Source: Granulosicoccus antarcticus IMCC3135
GTDB taxonomy: Bacteria > Pseudomonadota > Gammaproteobacteria > Granulosicoccales > Granulosicoccaceae
Length of the DNA: 64,000 nucleotides
Direction: 5' to 3'
Assembly: GCF_002215215.1 (NCBI RefSeq)
Contig: NZ_CP018632.1
Span: forward strand, 2,724,501 to 2,788,500
Shown: positions 45,333-54,743 of the stretch, piece after piece
Position numbering within the stretch: the stretch's first letter is position 1
Layout: every line of letters begins with the position of its first letter
Notes under the pieces: generated by a model
What the model saw: only the letters and a program-made list of their open reading frames with translations
Told to the model about the DNA's origin: nothing
The model's database searches: none
Program-made: the position numbers and the translations under genes

Positions 45333-47858
45333 ATGACTTCAAACACCGCAAGTAAACCGACCGACGCCCTTGAGGCCCGTGATCTGATCAGCGCAGGCAA
45401 TACCTGGGAAGACAGGCTGCTGTCATTGCAATCAGATACGCAGTCTCTGCGAGACTCAGTCATCCGCCATCTGTCACAGACACTGGGTCGTGATGTGGGC
45501 AATACATCCGCACAGTATTTGTACAAGGCGGTGGCGTTGAGCGTGCGTGACAGGCTGATGCAACGTTGGCTGGCAACTCGACAGACGGTAGAAGTCGATG
45601 CACCTCGGCAAACCTGCTACCTGTCGATGGAGTATCTGATGGGAAGGGCGCTGCGTAACGCAGTTCACAATCTGTCGCTGGGCGAGGAGCTGGGAGCTGC
45701 ACTGGAGGAACTGGGCCTGACGCTGGAGAAGATCGAACAGCTGGAAACAGATGCGGGTCTGGGCAACGGCGGACTGGGTCGGTTAGCAGCCTGCTTTCTG
45801 GATAGCTGTGCCTCGCTGGGTTTGCCTGTAACAGGCTATGGCCTGCGTTATCGGTATGGCATGTTTCGGCAGTCCATTCATGAAGGTCATCAGATTGAAC
45901 ATCCGGACAACTGGCTTAACGAAGGTCATATATGGGAGCTGGAACGTCCGGAGCTCAGCTGTTCGGTACGTTTCGGCGGTCGCGTCGAGCTGCTTACTCA
46001 GGAAGATGGTTCGGTTATTCATCGTTGGGTTGATACCGATGATGTGCGCGCGGTACCGTTTGATGTACCGGTCCCTGGCTACGCCAATGGCGTTGTGAAT
46101 ACGCTGCGTTTATGGAGTTCGACAGCGACCCATGAGTTCAATCTCAGTGAATTCAATGCAGGTGGCTATACAGAGGCTGTATCGGCAAAGAACTCCGCTG
46201 AAAACATCTCGATGGTGCTTTATCCGAATGATAGTAGTGAGAATGGCAAGGCTCTTCGACTGCGTCAGCAGTATTTTCTGGTTAGTGCCAGCCTCCAGGA
46301 TGCGCTGCGTATCTGGTTGTTGAAAAACGACGGCTTCACCGGCTTTGCCGATGCATACTGCTTTCAGCTCAACGATACTCACCCGAGCCTGGCGGTTGCT
46401 GAATTGATGCGTCTGCTGGTGGATGAGCATGAGCTGTCCTGGGACGATGCCTGGTCGATCACGACTCGGGTAATGGCCTATACAAACCACACATTGCTGC
46501 CAGAAGCACTGGAATGCTGGTCTTTGGCGTTGATTGGCGGCTTGCTGCCGCGGCCGACTGAAATCATCCAGGAGATCAATCGTCGTTTTCTGCGAGAGTT
46601 GGAAGAAGCTATGCCAGCTCAGTTGCAACAGCATGCCGAGATGTCGATTATTTCCTTTGATGAGCATCCGGTTGTACGAATGGCTCACCTGGCTATCGTG
46701 GGAAGTTTTTCCATCAACGGTGTTGCGGCCCTGCATTCCAGGCTCTTGCAAGAAGGTTTGTTCAAGAACTTCAATACATTGTGGCCTGAACGATTCAACA
46801 ACAAGACAAATGGTGTGACGCAGCGGCGATGGCTGGCCTATTGCAATCCGTTGCTGAGTAATCTTCTCGACAAGGTGCTGGGAGAGCAGTGGGTTAGCCA
46901 GCTGGAACAACTGGAACAGCTGGCACCGATGGCTGAAAGTGATACTTTTCAGTCACATTGGAATACTATTCGGCGCCAGAATAAGCAAGCTCTGGCACAG
47001 TTGGTTGCTGAACGTTCTGGTGTGATAGTGAGTCCGGACATGCTGTTTGATGTACAGGTAAAACGCATGCATGAATACAAGCGTCAGCTACTGTGCGTAC
47101 TGCATGCTGTGCACGTATATCTCGATCTGCTCGATGGTCGCGAGCATCCGCCCCGGTTCGTGCTGATTGCCGGCAAAGCGGCACCGGGATATTACATGGC
47201 CAAGTCGATCATCAAGCTGATCAATAATGTGGCAGAAGTCATCAATAATGATGAACGGGTCGAAGGCAAGCTCAAGCTTGTATTTCTACCTGACTACAAT
47301 GTTTCCGCCATGGAGGTCATCTGCCCGGCCGCCGATCTGTCAGAGCAGGTGTCAACAGCCGGCAAAGAGGCGTCAGGCACCGGTAACATGAAATTCATGA
47401 TGAACGGCGCTGTGACCATCGGTACGCTGGATGGCGCCAATGTCGAAATTCGCGAGGCCGTCGGTGAGGCCAATTTCTTCCTGTTCGGGTTAACCGTGGA
47501 TCAGGTGGATGAATGTCGGGGCAACTATTCACCGGCAGACATCATTGCGGGCGATGAGCGACTGAGTCGATTGTTTGCAGCGTTTGATGATGGGATGTTC
47601 GATGAAGGTGAGCCGGGGCTGATCCGCAATGTCATCGATGCGGCTCGCAGTGCCCATGATTCATGGTTGACGGTAGCCGATCTGCCAGCTTATCTCGATG
47701 CGCAAATGCAGGTTGAAGCAGTCTGGGAAAACTCAGCTGAATGGACTCGCATGAGTATCCTGAATACGGCACACAGCTCCAGATTTTCCACTGATCGCAC
47801 CATGCGAGACTACAACCGCGACATCTGGCGCCTGCAGCCGATGACATTGCCGGAGTAA
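45333..47858 (+). CDS. glgP: Glycogen/starch phosphorylase
   Basis: PLP-dependent enzyme that releases glucose-1-phosphate from glycogen, 841 aa, the normal length. Motifs are TCYLSMEYLMGRALRNAV, LGNGGLGRLAACFLDS and the PLP-lysine segment EASGTGNMKFMMNGAVTIG. The terminal third also contains LDGANVEIREAVG. It is the first gene of the degradative pair glgP-glgX (7-base gap) and diverges from glgCAB. The arrangement allows synthesis and breakdown to be controlled separately. Confidence 0.96.
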   Translation: MTSNTASKPTDALEARDLISAGNTWEDRLLSLQSDTQSLRDSVIRHLSQTLGRDVGNTSAQYLYKAVALSVRDRLMQRWLATRQTVEVDAPRQTCYLSMEYLMGRALRNAVHNLSLGEELGAALEELGLTLEKIEQLETDAGLGNGGLGRLAACFLDSCASLGLPVTGYGLRYRYGMFRQSIHEGHQIEHPDNWLNEGHIWELERPELSCSVRFGGRVELLTQEDGSVIHRWVDTDDVRAVPFDVPVPGYANGVVNTLRLWSSTATHEFNLSEFNAGGYTEAVSAKNSAENISMVLYPNDSSENGKALRLRQQYFLVSASLQDALRIWLLKNDGFTGFADAYCFQLNDTHPSLAVAELMRLLVDEHELSWDDAWSITTRVMAYTNHTLLPEALECWSLALIGGLLPRPTEIIQEINRRFLRELEEAMPAQLQQHAEMSIISFDEHPVVRMAHLAIVGSFSINGVAALHSRLLQEGLFKNFNTLWPERFNNKTNGVTQRRWLAYCNPLLSNLLDKVLGEQWVSQLEQLEQLAPMAESDTFQSHWNTIRRQNKQALAQLVAERSGVIVSPDMLFDVQVKRMHEYKRQLLCVLHAVHVYLDLLDGREHPPRFVLIAGKAAPGYYMAKSIIKLINNVAEVINNDERVEGKLKLVFLPDYNVSAMEVICPAADLSEQVSTAGKEASGTGNMKFMMNGAVTIGTLDGANVEIREAVGEANFFLFGLTVDQVDECRGNYSPADIIAGDERLSRLFAAFDDGMFDEGEPGLIRNVIDAARSAHDSWLTVADLPAYLDAQMQVEAVWENSAEWTRMSILNTAHSSRFSTDRTMRDYNRDIWRLQPMTLPE

Positions 47859-47865
47859 TCATCTA

Positions 47866-49995
47866 ATGACGAAATTACAAGCTGGACGAAACTGGCCTCT
47901 GGGAGCCAGTAGTGACGCCTCGGGTGTGAACTTTGCGCTCTTTTCAAAACATGCCAGCCGCGTCGAACTCTGTCTGTTTGATGCCAGCGGTTCCAGAGAA
48001 ACACAGCGACTGGAACTGCCAGTGCAAACCGATGGAGTCTGGCACGGTTATCTGCCCGGGGCCAAAGCGGGAACACTGTATGGTTATCGGGTACATGGTG
48101 CCTATGAGCCGACCAATGGGCATCGCTTCAATGCGAATAAGTTGCTGGTAGACCCCTATGCGAAAAAGCTGCATGGCGGACTGATCTGGAATGATGCAAA
48201 TTATGGTTTCATCCGTGGCCATGCAGATGCTGATTTATCGTTTGACCAACGCGACAGCGCGCCTTTTGTACCCAAATGTGTCGTGGTGCCGGAAAGCAGG
48301 CGTCCGGGTAAACGACATGCACCTCACCTGAATTCGAAAAATCAGCCGCGCCAGAGACCACGGCTGCATGAGGCCGTTATCTACGAAGCCCATACCAAGG
48401 GTTTGACTGCGATGCTGGCACAGCTTTCACCCGCACGACGAGGTAAGTATGCAGCGCTGGGTACAAAGCCTGTTATCAATTATCTGCGCTCTCTGGGTGT
48501 CACTGCGCTGGAGTTGCTGCCAGTACACCTTTTTCTTGATGACGATTTTCTGGTGGAGAAAGATCTTGTCAATTACTGGGGCTACCAGAGTCTGTGTTTC
48601 ATGATTCCCGATGCGCGCTATGCCGGTTCGGATGACGCAGCCTCTGAATTCAAGGATATGGTCAAGGCTTTGCACAAGGCAGAAATCGAAGTAATACTCG
48701 ATGTGGTTTATAACCATACAGCCGAAGGTAATGAAATGGGGCCAACCTTGTGTTATAGAGGGATTGATAACCTCTCTTATTACCGGCTCGAACGTAATCC
48801 GCGTTTTTACGTGAACGATAGCGGCACAGGTAATACCTTGTCAGTAGAGAATCCTCGCGTCTTGCAGATGGTCATGGACAGCTTGCGTTTTTGGGCAAGT
48901 GATATGCAGGTCGACGGTTTTCGATTTGATCTTGCCACCATATTGGGTCGTGAGACTCATGGCTTTGATCGTGGTGCAGGTTTTTTCGATGCTATTGCTC
49001 AGGACCCACAATTGGCAGATGTACACCTGATTGCCGAGCCCTGGGATATAGGACCTGGTGGTTATCAGTTGGGACAATACCCGGCTCGCTGGTCAGAATG
49101 GAATGACAAGTTTCGTGACACTGCTCGATGCTTCTGGAATTCACACGCCGATGTGCTGCCTGAGTTTTCAGACAGATTGCTGGGTAGCAGCTCATTGTTC
49201 GAATGGCAGGGGCGCGACCCTGCGTCAAGTGTGAATCTGATTACAGCCCATGACGGGTTTACCTTGCGCGATACCGTCAGTTATCTGCACAAGCATAATG
49301 AAGCCAATGGCGAAGGTAATCGCGATGGGCACAGCAGCAATCATTCCAACAACTACGGTGTGGAAGGGGATAGCGATGATCCGGCCATCCTGCAGATTCG
49401 CTCAAGACAGCAACGCAATCTGTTGTGTACCTTGTTTCTGTCGCAGGGTTCTCCCATGCTGTTGGGAGGCGATGAGCGTAATCGCACACAGCATGGCAAC
49501 AACAATGCCTATTGTCAGGACAATGCGTCAATCTGGATAGACTGGGTTGAGGACAAGGAATCCAAGGAGTTGCTGGCGTTCACGCAGCGCCTGATTGCAC
49601 TGCGTGCCAATCAGCCAGTCTTGCGTCGTAACTGGTATCTGCATGGACAACATCGATCGATCAGTACCGACTTGCCGGATGTTGTCTGGTTGAACCGGGT
49701 TGCCATGCTGATGAGTGAGGCTGACTGGCACAGTGCCAATGGTGCGTTTGTCGCCTTGCAATTGATGGGTGATGCCATTCCTGAAGATCAGGATATAGAG
49801 CCTTCAGATACGCTGCTGCTTCTGTTCAATGGCAGTAGGGATGATGTCAGCTTTCCACTGACTTCCGAGCAGCTGGCGGGTGAGACCTGGTTACTGGAAA
49901 TCGATACAGCACAGCCCCTGGTGACAGGCACGAAGGTTGAATTGCAGATTGACTGTCTGGCACATTCGGTGATCGCGCTGCGTTTGCGTGCGTGA
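47866..49995 (+). CDS. glgX: Glycogen debranching enzyme
   Basis: GH13 isoamylase-type enzyme that removes the short side chains left by glycogen phosphorylase, 709 aa. It has an N-terminal CBM48-type domain (GVNFALFSKHASRVELCLF). Catalytic landmarks are VILDVVYNHTAEGNE, VDGFRFDLATILG (nucleophile Asp), LIAEPWDIGPGGYQLG (acid Glu) and LITAHDGFTLRDTVSY. It starts 7 bases after glgP, so the two are co-transcribed. Confidence 0.95.
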   Translation: MTKLQAGRNWPLGASSDASGVNFALFSKHASRVELCLFDASGSRETQRLELPVQTDGVWHGYLPGAKAGTLYGYRVHGAYEPTNGHRFNANKLLVDPYAKKLHGGLIWNDANYGFIRGHADADLSFDQRDSAPFVPKCVVVPESRRPGKRHAPHLNSKNQPRQRPRLHEAVIYEAHTKGLTAMLAQLSPARRGKYAALGTKPVINYLRSLGVTALELLPVHLFLDDDFLVEKDLVNYWGYQSLCFMIPDARYAGSDDAASEFKDMVKALHKAEIEVILDVVYNHTAEGNEMGPTLCYRGIDNLSYYRLERNPRFYVNDSGTGNTLSVENPRVLQMVMDSLRFWASDMQVDGFRFDLATILGRETHGFDRGAGFFDAIAQDPQLADVHLIAEPWDIGPGGYQLGQYPARWSEWNDKFRDTARCFWNSHADVLPEFSDRLLGSSSLFEWQGRDPASSVNLITAHDGFTLRDTVSYLHKHNEANGEGNRDGHSSNHSNNYGVEGDSDDPAILQIRSRQQRNLLCTLFLSQGSPMLLGGDERNRTQHGNNNAYCQDNASIWIDWVEDKESKELLAFTQRLIALRANQPVLRRNWYLHGQHRSISTDLPDVVWLNRVAMLMSEADWHSANGAFVALQLMGDAIPEDQDIEPSDTLLLLFNGSRDDVSFPLTSEQLAGETWLLEIDTAQPLVTGTKVELQIDCLAHSVIALRLRA

Positions 49996-49999
49996 GCGC

Positions 50000-50008
50000 T
50001 GGTATAAT
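50000..50008 (+). promoter_or_regulatory. Extended -10 promoter candidate
   Basis: TGGTATAAT matches the extended -10 consensus (TGn + TATAAT) exactly and lies 33 bases before the ATG at 50041. It would start transcription close to the next gene independently of glgPX. No good -35 is visible at the expected spacing. Confidence 0.55.
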
Positions 50009-50040
50009 TTTGCCGATTGAGTACGGTTCAGTGACCTAAC

Positions 50041-50799
50041 ATGAAGTCCAAGTATCCGGCGTCGCATCTGTTACGCCAATTTCTACTGTTTGCCCTGACA
50101 GTCCTGTTCCTGTTGACGTTGATTCGCGCCGCCTATGGACTCTGGCAGTTTCCCAAACTGTCTCAGGCCGATCGAGTATTACCCTGGTTTGTCGAAGGGC
50201 TTCGCTATGATGTCGCTCTGGTCGGATTGATCTGCTTCATTCCGGTGGTCGTGGGTTCCTTGCTATCAATGCTGAGCAAAACACGTGCTCTGGCAAAGTT
50301 CATGATTTCAGCATTTCTGCTTTCCGGGTTGCTGCTGGTACTTGTCATGGAACTCATCACCCCCTGGTTTCTGCAAACTCAAGGCTTGCGACCCGACGTG
50401 GCGCTGTTGGGCCAGATAGAGCACCCCGCAGCAGTGCTGGCTACGGTATTTTCGGAGCAATCAATACCTTTGTCGGTCGCATCCTTTCTTTGTGTACTGA
50501 TACTGGTGACTTTCTGGGGGCGGATGGAGATGCGACGTTTTCTCAAGTACCGCCTGTCCGTGCCCAGTGCTCTGAGCTTGTCAATCGTAGGCGGGATGGT
50601 CTGTATTCTTGCCATTCGCTCCTCTTCGGACATGAGCAGGCCAGGGCTGTCGCCTCTGGATTCGCTGATCAGCGAGGATGCCATCGTTAACGACCTTACG
50701 ATGAACACCACCTACAAACTACTCTATTCCATCGTACAGCCGTCGCCTGTCACTGTACCTCTGGATGCATCTGGGCTACCGGTTCAGTTCGATGAATAA
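50041..50799 (+). CDS. Membrane protein resembling the N-terminal half of an LTA-synthase-family protein; sulfatase domain missing
   Basis: A 252-residue integral membrane protein with about five hydrophobic helices. The segments VEGLRYDVALVGLICFIP and MELITPWFLQTQGLRPD, and in particular SPLDSLISEDAIVNDLTMNTTYKLLYS, resemble the membrane and linker part of LTA-synthase/MdoB-type phosphoglycerol transferases. Those proteins continue into a periplasmic sulfatase-like catalytic domain of 350-400 residues. Here the frame stops soon after the linker, and the next 58 bases lead into an unrelated kinase gene, with no catalytic remnant seen. It is either a truncated gene or a stand-alone membrane module. 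It has its own extended -10 promoter candidate. Confidence 0.6.
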   Translation: MKSKYPASHLLRQFLLFALTVLFLLTLIRAAYGLWQFPKLSQADRVLPWFVEGLRYDVALVGLICFIPVVVGSLLSMLSKTRALAKFMISAFLLSGLLLVLVMELITPWFLQTQGLRPDVALLGQIEHPAAVLATVFSEQSIPLSVASFLCVLILVTFWGRMEMRRFLKYRLSVPSALSLSIVGGMVCILAIRSSSDMSRPGLSPLDSLISEDAIVNDLTMNTTYKLLYSIVQPSPVTVPLDASGLPVQFDE

Positions 50800-50856
50800 C
50801 GGTTAATTACGGGGCTATTTGCTCCACGATGGTGCGCTAATTGCGTGCCTTCGCGC

Positions 50857-52692
50857 ATGACGACTATCACGCATCAGTTGAGACGGCTTTGTTGCGGATG
50901 GGCGAATGCCCTGCCGGTTAGTGCATTGCTGGTTGGCATCACCTTTACAGCGTTAGTCGCCAACTCAGCCTATCAGGCGTTACAGGAAGACAGGCTGGCC
51001 GAGTTGGAGCTCAGAGCTCAGAATCTGATGGAAGAGGTCGAGCAGATCTTTTCAGATCAGCAATATCTGTTGTCGAGCTTGCGAAGTCTCTTTGATGGTT
51101 CCTCGAACGTCAGTCGTCTGGATTTCGAGCGATATCTTGATTCCATCGATATGGCCAGTAATTTCCCAAGTGCCTATGCGGTGGCCTGGTACCTGAGAGT
51201 GCCTCATCACAAGCTTGCAGAGTTTGAGCAGATTGTGCGTAACGATCGCTCACTAGACCCACGTGGTTATCCTGATTTCAAGGTGCACCCGCAAGTGGAT
51301 GCACCTGAGCATCATGTGATTACCTATCGGTATCCAAGCACGGAAAACAAGCACGTTTTCGGCTTTGATCTTAGTAGCCGCAATAAGCGCATTCTCTCCA
51401 TCGAGCGTGCTCGGGATACGGCTTCACTTACCGCGACTGCGCCTCTGAAATTGCTTAACAATGGTGCATCGGATCAGGGGCTATTGCTGATGCTGCCTGT
51501 TTACAACATCAATAATCCACAGAGTCTGCAACAGCGGCGCCAGAGCTATATCGGTACCTTATCCGGAGTCTTCAAGGTCAACGTACTGATGGCTGATTCG
51601 ATGCAGAATGAATTCACGGCTATTGCGATCAGGGATTTGACCGATGTCGTGCGTGAAGCGCCCGGTGCCGGATTTGTTCAAAAGGGTGCGGACAAGGTGC
51701 TGGAACCAGAGCCATTTTACCGCACTGGCATATCATCGGAATCATTGACGACTTTGTCCAGTACCATTTATGTCGGTGGGCGCGAATGGGAATTCGAAAT
51801 GAGTATGGATGCCGCGTCGATGGCGTCTTTGAAAGACAATACGCTGTGCTGGATTATTGTGATGATTGGCCTTGTTTCCACTGTGCTTGCCAGTCTGGGT
51901 GCTGCCAATCTGACGAACGCCAGAAACAAAGTCGTCAAGCAAGTAGAGTCTCTAGCCTCTGAGCTGAGTAAGGCGAATAGCGATCGTGAGCGATACAGCA
52001 ACGATCTGAGTCAGTTTGCATATGTGGCTTCTCACGATTTGAATACCCCCGTTCGGACCGTCGACATGTCAGTGAGCCTGCTTGAGGACGCACTGACCAA
52101 CCGCATGGATCCGCAAGTACGCGAGTACCTGACCAATTTGCGCGATTCGGCAGAGCGTATGCGGGTACTGGTTGATGATTTGCAGGATTTCGCACAAGTG
52201 GAGCGTGAAACATTGCAGTGGGCAGACCTGGATTTGAATGCCATTGTTGCCAGTGTTGAGCAAGAACTGATGACGGAGTTAAAGGATTCGGATGGCACGG
52301 TGACTACTGGCGAGCTGCCCATCCTTCGGGGTGATCAGAAACAGCTGGAAAAATTGTTCAGCAATCTTTTGTCCAACGCCATCCGGTTCAGGCATGCGCA
52401 GAGAGCGCCACAGATCCACATCAATGCCTGCCTGGTCGGTTCAGATTGGGAAGTGCGAGTATCTGACAATGGCATGGGCATTGATGAACGTTTTCATGAA
52501 AAGATTTTTGAGCCTTTTCAGCGTCTTCATGCAGGCGCAGATTCTGGTGGTACTGGTCTGGGTCTGGGTATCTGCAAGCAGATTGTTGAGTGCCATGATG
52601 GCGAGCTGTACGTTGAATTGTCCAGCGATGCAGGCACCACCATTGTTATCCGACTGCCTGTTCGCGAAGTGGTGTTGAAACAGGCAGCCTGA
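50857..52692 (+). CDS. CHASE-domain sensor histidine kinase (orphan)
   Basis: Inner-membrane sensor kinase, 611 aa from the ATG at 50857 (a GTG at 50845 would add four residues; neither has a clear ribosome site). One N-terminal helix (LLVGITFTALVANSAY) and one near residue 330 flank a periplasmic CHASE domain (PSAYAVAWYLRVPHHK, YPSTENKHVFGFDLSS). The HisKA motif is VASHDLNTPVRTVDMS with His393; the ATPase boxes are NLLSNAIRFR, DNGMGIDERFHEKIFEPF and GTGLGLGICKQIVE. No receiver or response regulator is adjacent. The HATPase arrangement is that of phytochrome-like kinases. The ligand is unknown. Confidence 0.88.
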   Translation: MTTITHQLRRLCCGWANALPVSALLVGITFTALVANSAYQALQEDRLAELELRAQNLMEEVEQIFSDQQYLLSSLRSLFDGSSNVSRLDFERYLDSIDMASNFPSAYAVAWYLRVPHHKLAEFEQIVRNDRSLDPRGYPDFKVHPQVDAPEHHVITYRYPSTENKHVFGFDLSSRNKRILSIERARDTASLTATAPLKLLNNGASDQGLLLMLPVYNINNPQSLQQRRQSYIGTLSGVFKVNVLMADSMQNEFTAIAIRDLTDVVREAPGAGFVQKGADKVLEPEPFYRTGISSESLTTLSSTIYVGGREWEFEMSMDAASMASLKDNTLCWIIVMIGLVSTVLASLGAANLTNARNKVVKQVESLASELSKANSDRERYSNDLSQFAYVASHDLNTPVRTVDMSVSLLEDALTNRMDPQVREYLTNLRDSAERMRVLVDDLQDFAQVERETLQWADLDLNAIVASVEQELMTELKDSDGTVTTGELPILRGDQKQLEKLFSNLLSNAIRFRHAQRAPQIHINACLVGSDWEVRVSDNGMGIDERFHEKIFEPFQRLHAGADSGGTGLGLGICKQIVECHDGELYVELSSDAGTTIVIRLPVREVVLKQAA

Positions 52693-52756
52693 TTTTTTCC
52701 AGCAAAGCCGTCAGGCAAGTTTTCTCTGGATGTACAACTTCAAGAGAACGGGTGAA

Positions 52757-53620
52757 TCAGGATGAACAACTATCGTTGTGAGTCCATGCCCGAACATAAT
52801 CGATGTTGAAGCTGGCAGGGAACTCGGTCGTGGCATCCGGTGAACCGGGCCAGGTGCCGCCCACCGCCAGGTTCAGCAGAAAGTGCACGGGACGGGTGTA
52901 GTCACCGGGAGTCGGACTGGAGGCCTTCCATTGGCCGTCCAGATACCAGTTGACCGATTCAGGGGTCCAGACCACGCTGTAGAGATGAAAGTCCTTGGTC
53001 AGGTCTGACTTCATCGTATGGTCAAAGGGGAAGGAGGTCAGTTCGCCTGTCTCATTGGTATGCAGGGTTGTATGGTAAGTGTTGGGCTGATGGCCCAGGT
53101 TTTCCATTACATCGATCTCCGGCAGAACGGCAACACCCTCTGGCCATTGATCGAAGCTGGGTAGTAGCCAGAATGCCGACCAGAGTCCCTGGCCGGCGGG
53201 TAGCTGTGCACGAACCTCAAAGCGTCCGTATTGCTGGGAGAAGTTCTTTTCAGTGGTCAGCACGCCGGATACATAGGGCTGGCCTTCGACGACACCGCGC
53301 AGAGCTCGGGGTGTGACAGATGCTGTGATGCTCAGAATGCCATCATCGATTGAAAAGGGCGAGACACCGTGTTGCTGCGGATCAATGTAGAACTGTTGCT
53401 CATCATTGATGATGGTTTCACGCGACCAGATGTACTGAGTGCGCCAGATGCCTTCGGGGTTGGCTTCGCTCCACAGGGAAAGCTTGTCGAATGGCTCCTC
53501 GAAACTTACGTTCCAGCAGGCGTCATCGAGTGGCATTTTCTCTGATTGAGCTAACGTTGTTCCGGAAAAACCGGCAAGAGATGCCAGCAGGAAAAGGTGC
53601 TTGTGGGTCATTTTCTTCAT
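52757..53620 (-). CDS. Secreted GH16 family glycanase
   Basis: A 287-residue secreted hydrolase with a signal peptide (HLFLLASLAGFSGTTLAQ). The GH16 catalytic motif EIDVMENLG supplies nucleophile Glu, assisting Asp and acid/base Glu. Family stretches YGRFEVRAQLPAGQGLWSAFW and LNLAVGGTWPGSP are clear. GH16 enzymes cleave beta-1,3/1,4 glucans or galactans; in exopolysaccharide loci they trim the polymer, as ExoK does with succinoglycan. Its position at the end of an exopolysaccharide operon favours that role over laminarin feeding. It lies 101 bases downstream of galE in the same direction. Confidence 0.9.
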   Translation of the reverse strand: MKKMTHKHLFLLASLAGFSGTTLAQSEKMPLDDACWNVSFEEPFDKLSLWSEANPEGIWRTQYIWSRETIINDEQQFYIDPQQHGVSPFSIDDGILSITASVTPRALRGVVEGQPYVSGVLTTEKNFSQQYGRFEVRAQLPAGQGLWSAFWLLPSFDQWPEGVAVLPEIDVMENLGHQPNTYHTTLHTNETGELTSFPFDHTMKSDLTKDFHLYSVVWTPESVNWYLDGQWKASSPTPGDYTRPVHFLLNLAVGGTWPGSPDATTEFPASFNIDYVRAWTHNDSCSS

Positions 53621-53721
53621 GTGGCCAGTATCGCCCGTCCTGTCGAAAGGGTGGGGATTCCGAAATTACGATTCTGTTGGCCCGCCCTCAGCCGCTATGG
53701 CAGCTGAGGGCGGGTCGATGG

Positions 53722-54735
53722 CTAGTTGGCAGGTGGGTGCGCAGAGAACCAGTTCCAGGCATGCTGGATGCTCTCTTTGACGTCAGCGTGCACAGGGCTC
53801 CACTGCAATTCACTCATGGCGCGTGATGCGTCGGCAACCAGCTCTGGTGGGTCGCCAGCACGACGGGCGACACTGTTATAGCTGAAATCCACTCCGGTGA
53901 CTTCCCGACAGGCATCAATGATTTCCAGAACCGTATAGCCACGGTTGACGCCCAGATTGAACTGCTCGGCGCCCAGATCCGGCGTCTTGAGCATGCGTTC
54001 GAAGGCGGCGATATGCGCGCTGCACAGATCGTTGACATGGATGTAGTCACGAACACAGGTGCCATCACGGGTATCAAAGTCGTTACCGAATACCTTCAGT
54101 GCCGTATCCGTCGGATTACCTCCGGATTGGACTCTCAAGGCCTCAAACAGGATCAGGGGCAGCAGGTGGGTCTCCGGGTCGTGTCGTTCACCCAGGCTGC
54201 CGTCTTCTGCACAGCCAGCTGCATTGAAATAACGCAAGGCAACGCTACGAAAACCATAGGCAACGCTGTAGTCCTTGAGAATCTGCTCGACCATGAGCTT
54301 GGATTGCCCATAGGGGTTGATCGGGTTTTGGGGGGTTGCTTCGGTAATGGGCAGGTTTTCTGGTACACCATAAGTGGCGCAGGTTGATGAGAAAACAAGC
54401 TTGTTGACCTGGTGGGCACGCATCGTATCAAGCAGGCACTGGGTACCTGTCACATTGTTGCGATAATACAAGGCGGGTTCGTGTACGGATTCTCCGACGT
54501 AGGCCAGTGCCGCAAAATGCATGACCGCTTCTATGTCGTGAGACTCGAAAACACTGTTGAGGCGATCTGTATCATGCAGATCGCCCTCAATGAGTACGCC
54601 TGCGGTGACAGCATCCCGATTGCCGCGCTCCAGGTTGTCGTAGACCACGACGTCAAATCCGCGCTGATCCAGCATACGAACCATGTGGGAGCCTATGTAT
54701 CCGGCGCCGCCGGTAACCAATATGGTTTTACTCAC
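53722..54735 (-). CDS. galE: UDP-glucose 4-epimerase
   Basis: NAD-dependent SDR-type enzyme that interconverts UDP-glucose and UDP-galactose, 337 aa. It starts with the Rossmann motif VTGGAGYIGSHMVRML and has SSTCATYG for the catalytic Thr/Ser and YGQSKLMVEQIL for the YxxxK pair. RYFNAAGCAEDGSLGERH follows, as in GalE. It presumably supplies galactose units for the polymer made by the surrounding transferases. The 8-base gap to the polymerase gene indicates co-transcription. Confidence 0.95.
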   Translation of the reverse strand: MSKTILVTGGAGYIGSHMVRMLDQRGFDVVVYDNLERGNRDAVTAGVLIEGDLHDTDRLNSVFESHDIEAVMHFAALAYVGESVHEPALYYRNNVTGTQCLLDTMRAHQVNKLVFSSTCATYGVPENLPITEATPQNPINPYGQSKLMVEQILKDYSVAYGFRSVALRYFNAAGCAEDGSLGERHDPETHLLPLILFEALRVQSGGNPTDTALKVFGNDFDTRDGTCVRDYIHVNDLCSAHIAAFERMLKTPDLGAEQFNLGVNRGYTVLEIIDACREVTGVDFSYNSVARRAGDPPELVADASRAMSELQWSPVHADVKESIQHAWNWFSAHPPAN

Positions 54736-54743
54736 GATTGTCC

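Noticed and set aside
46110-46910. 266-codon minus-strand frame opposite glgP
   Set aside because: Antisense to a well-conserved phosphorylase; composition (many Gln and Ile) is typical of a shadow frame.
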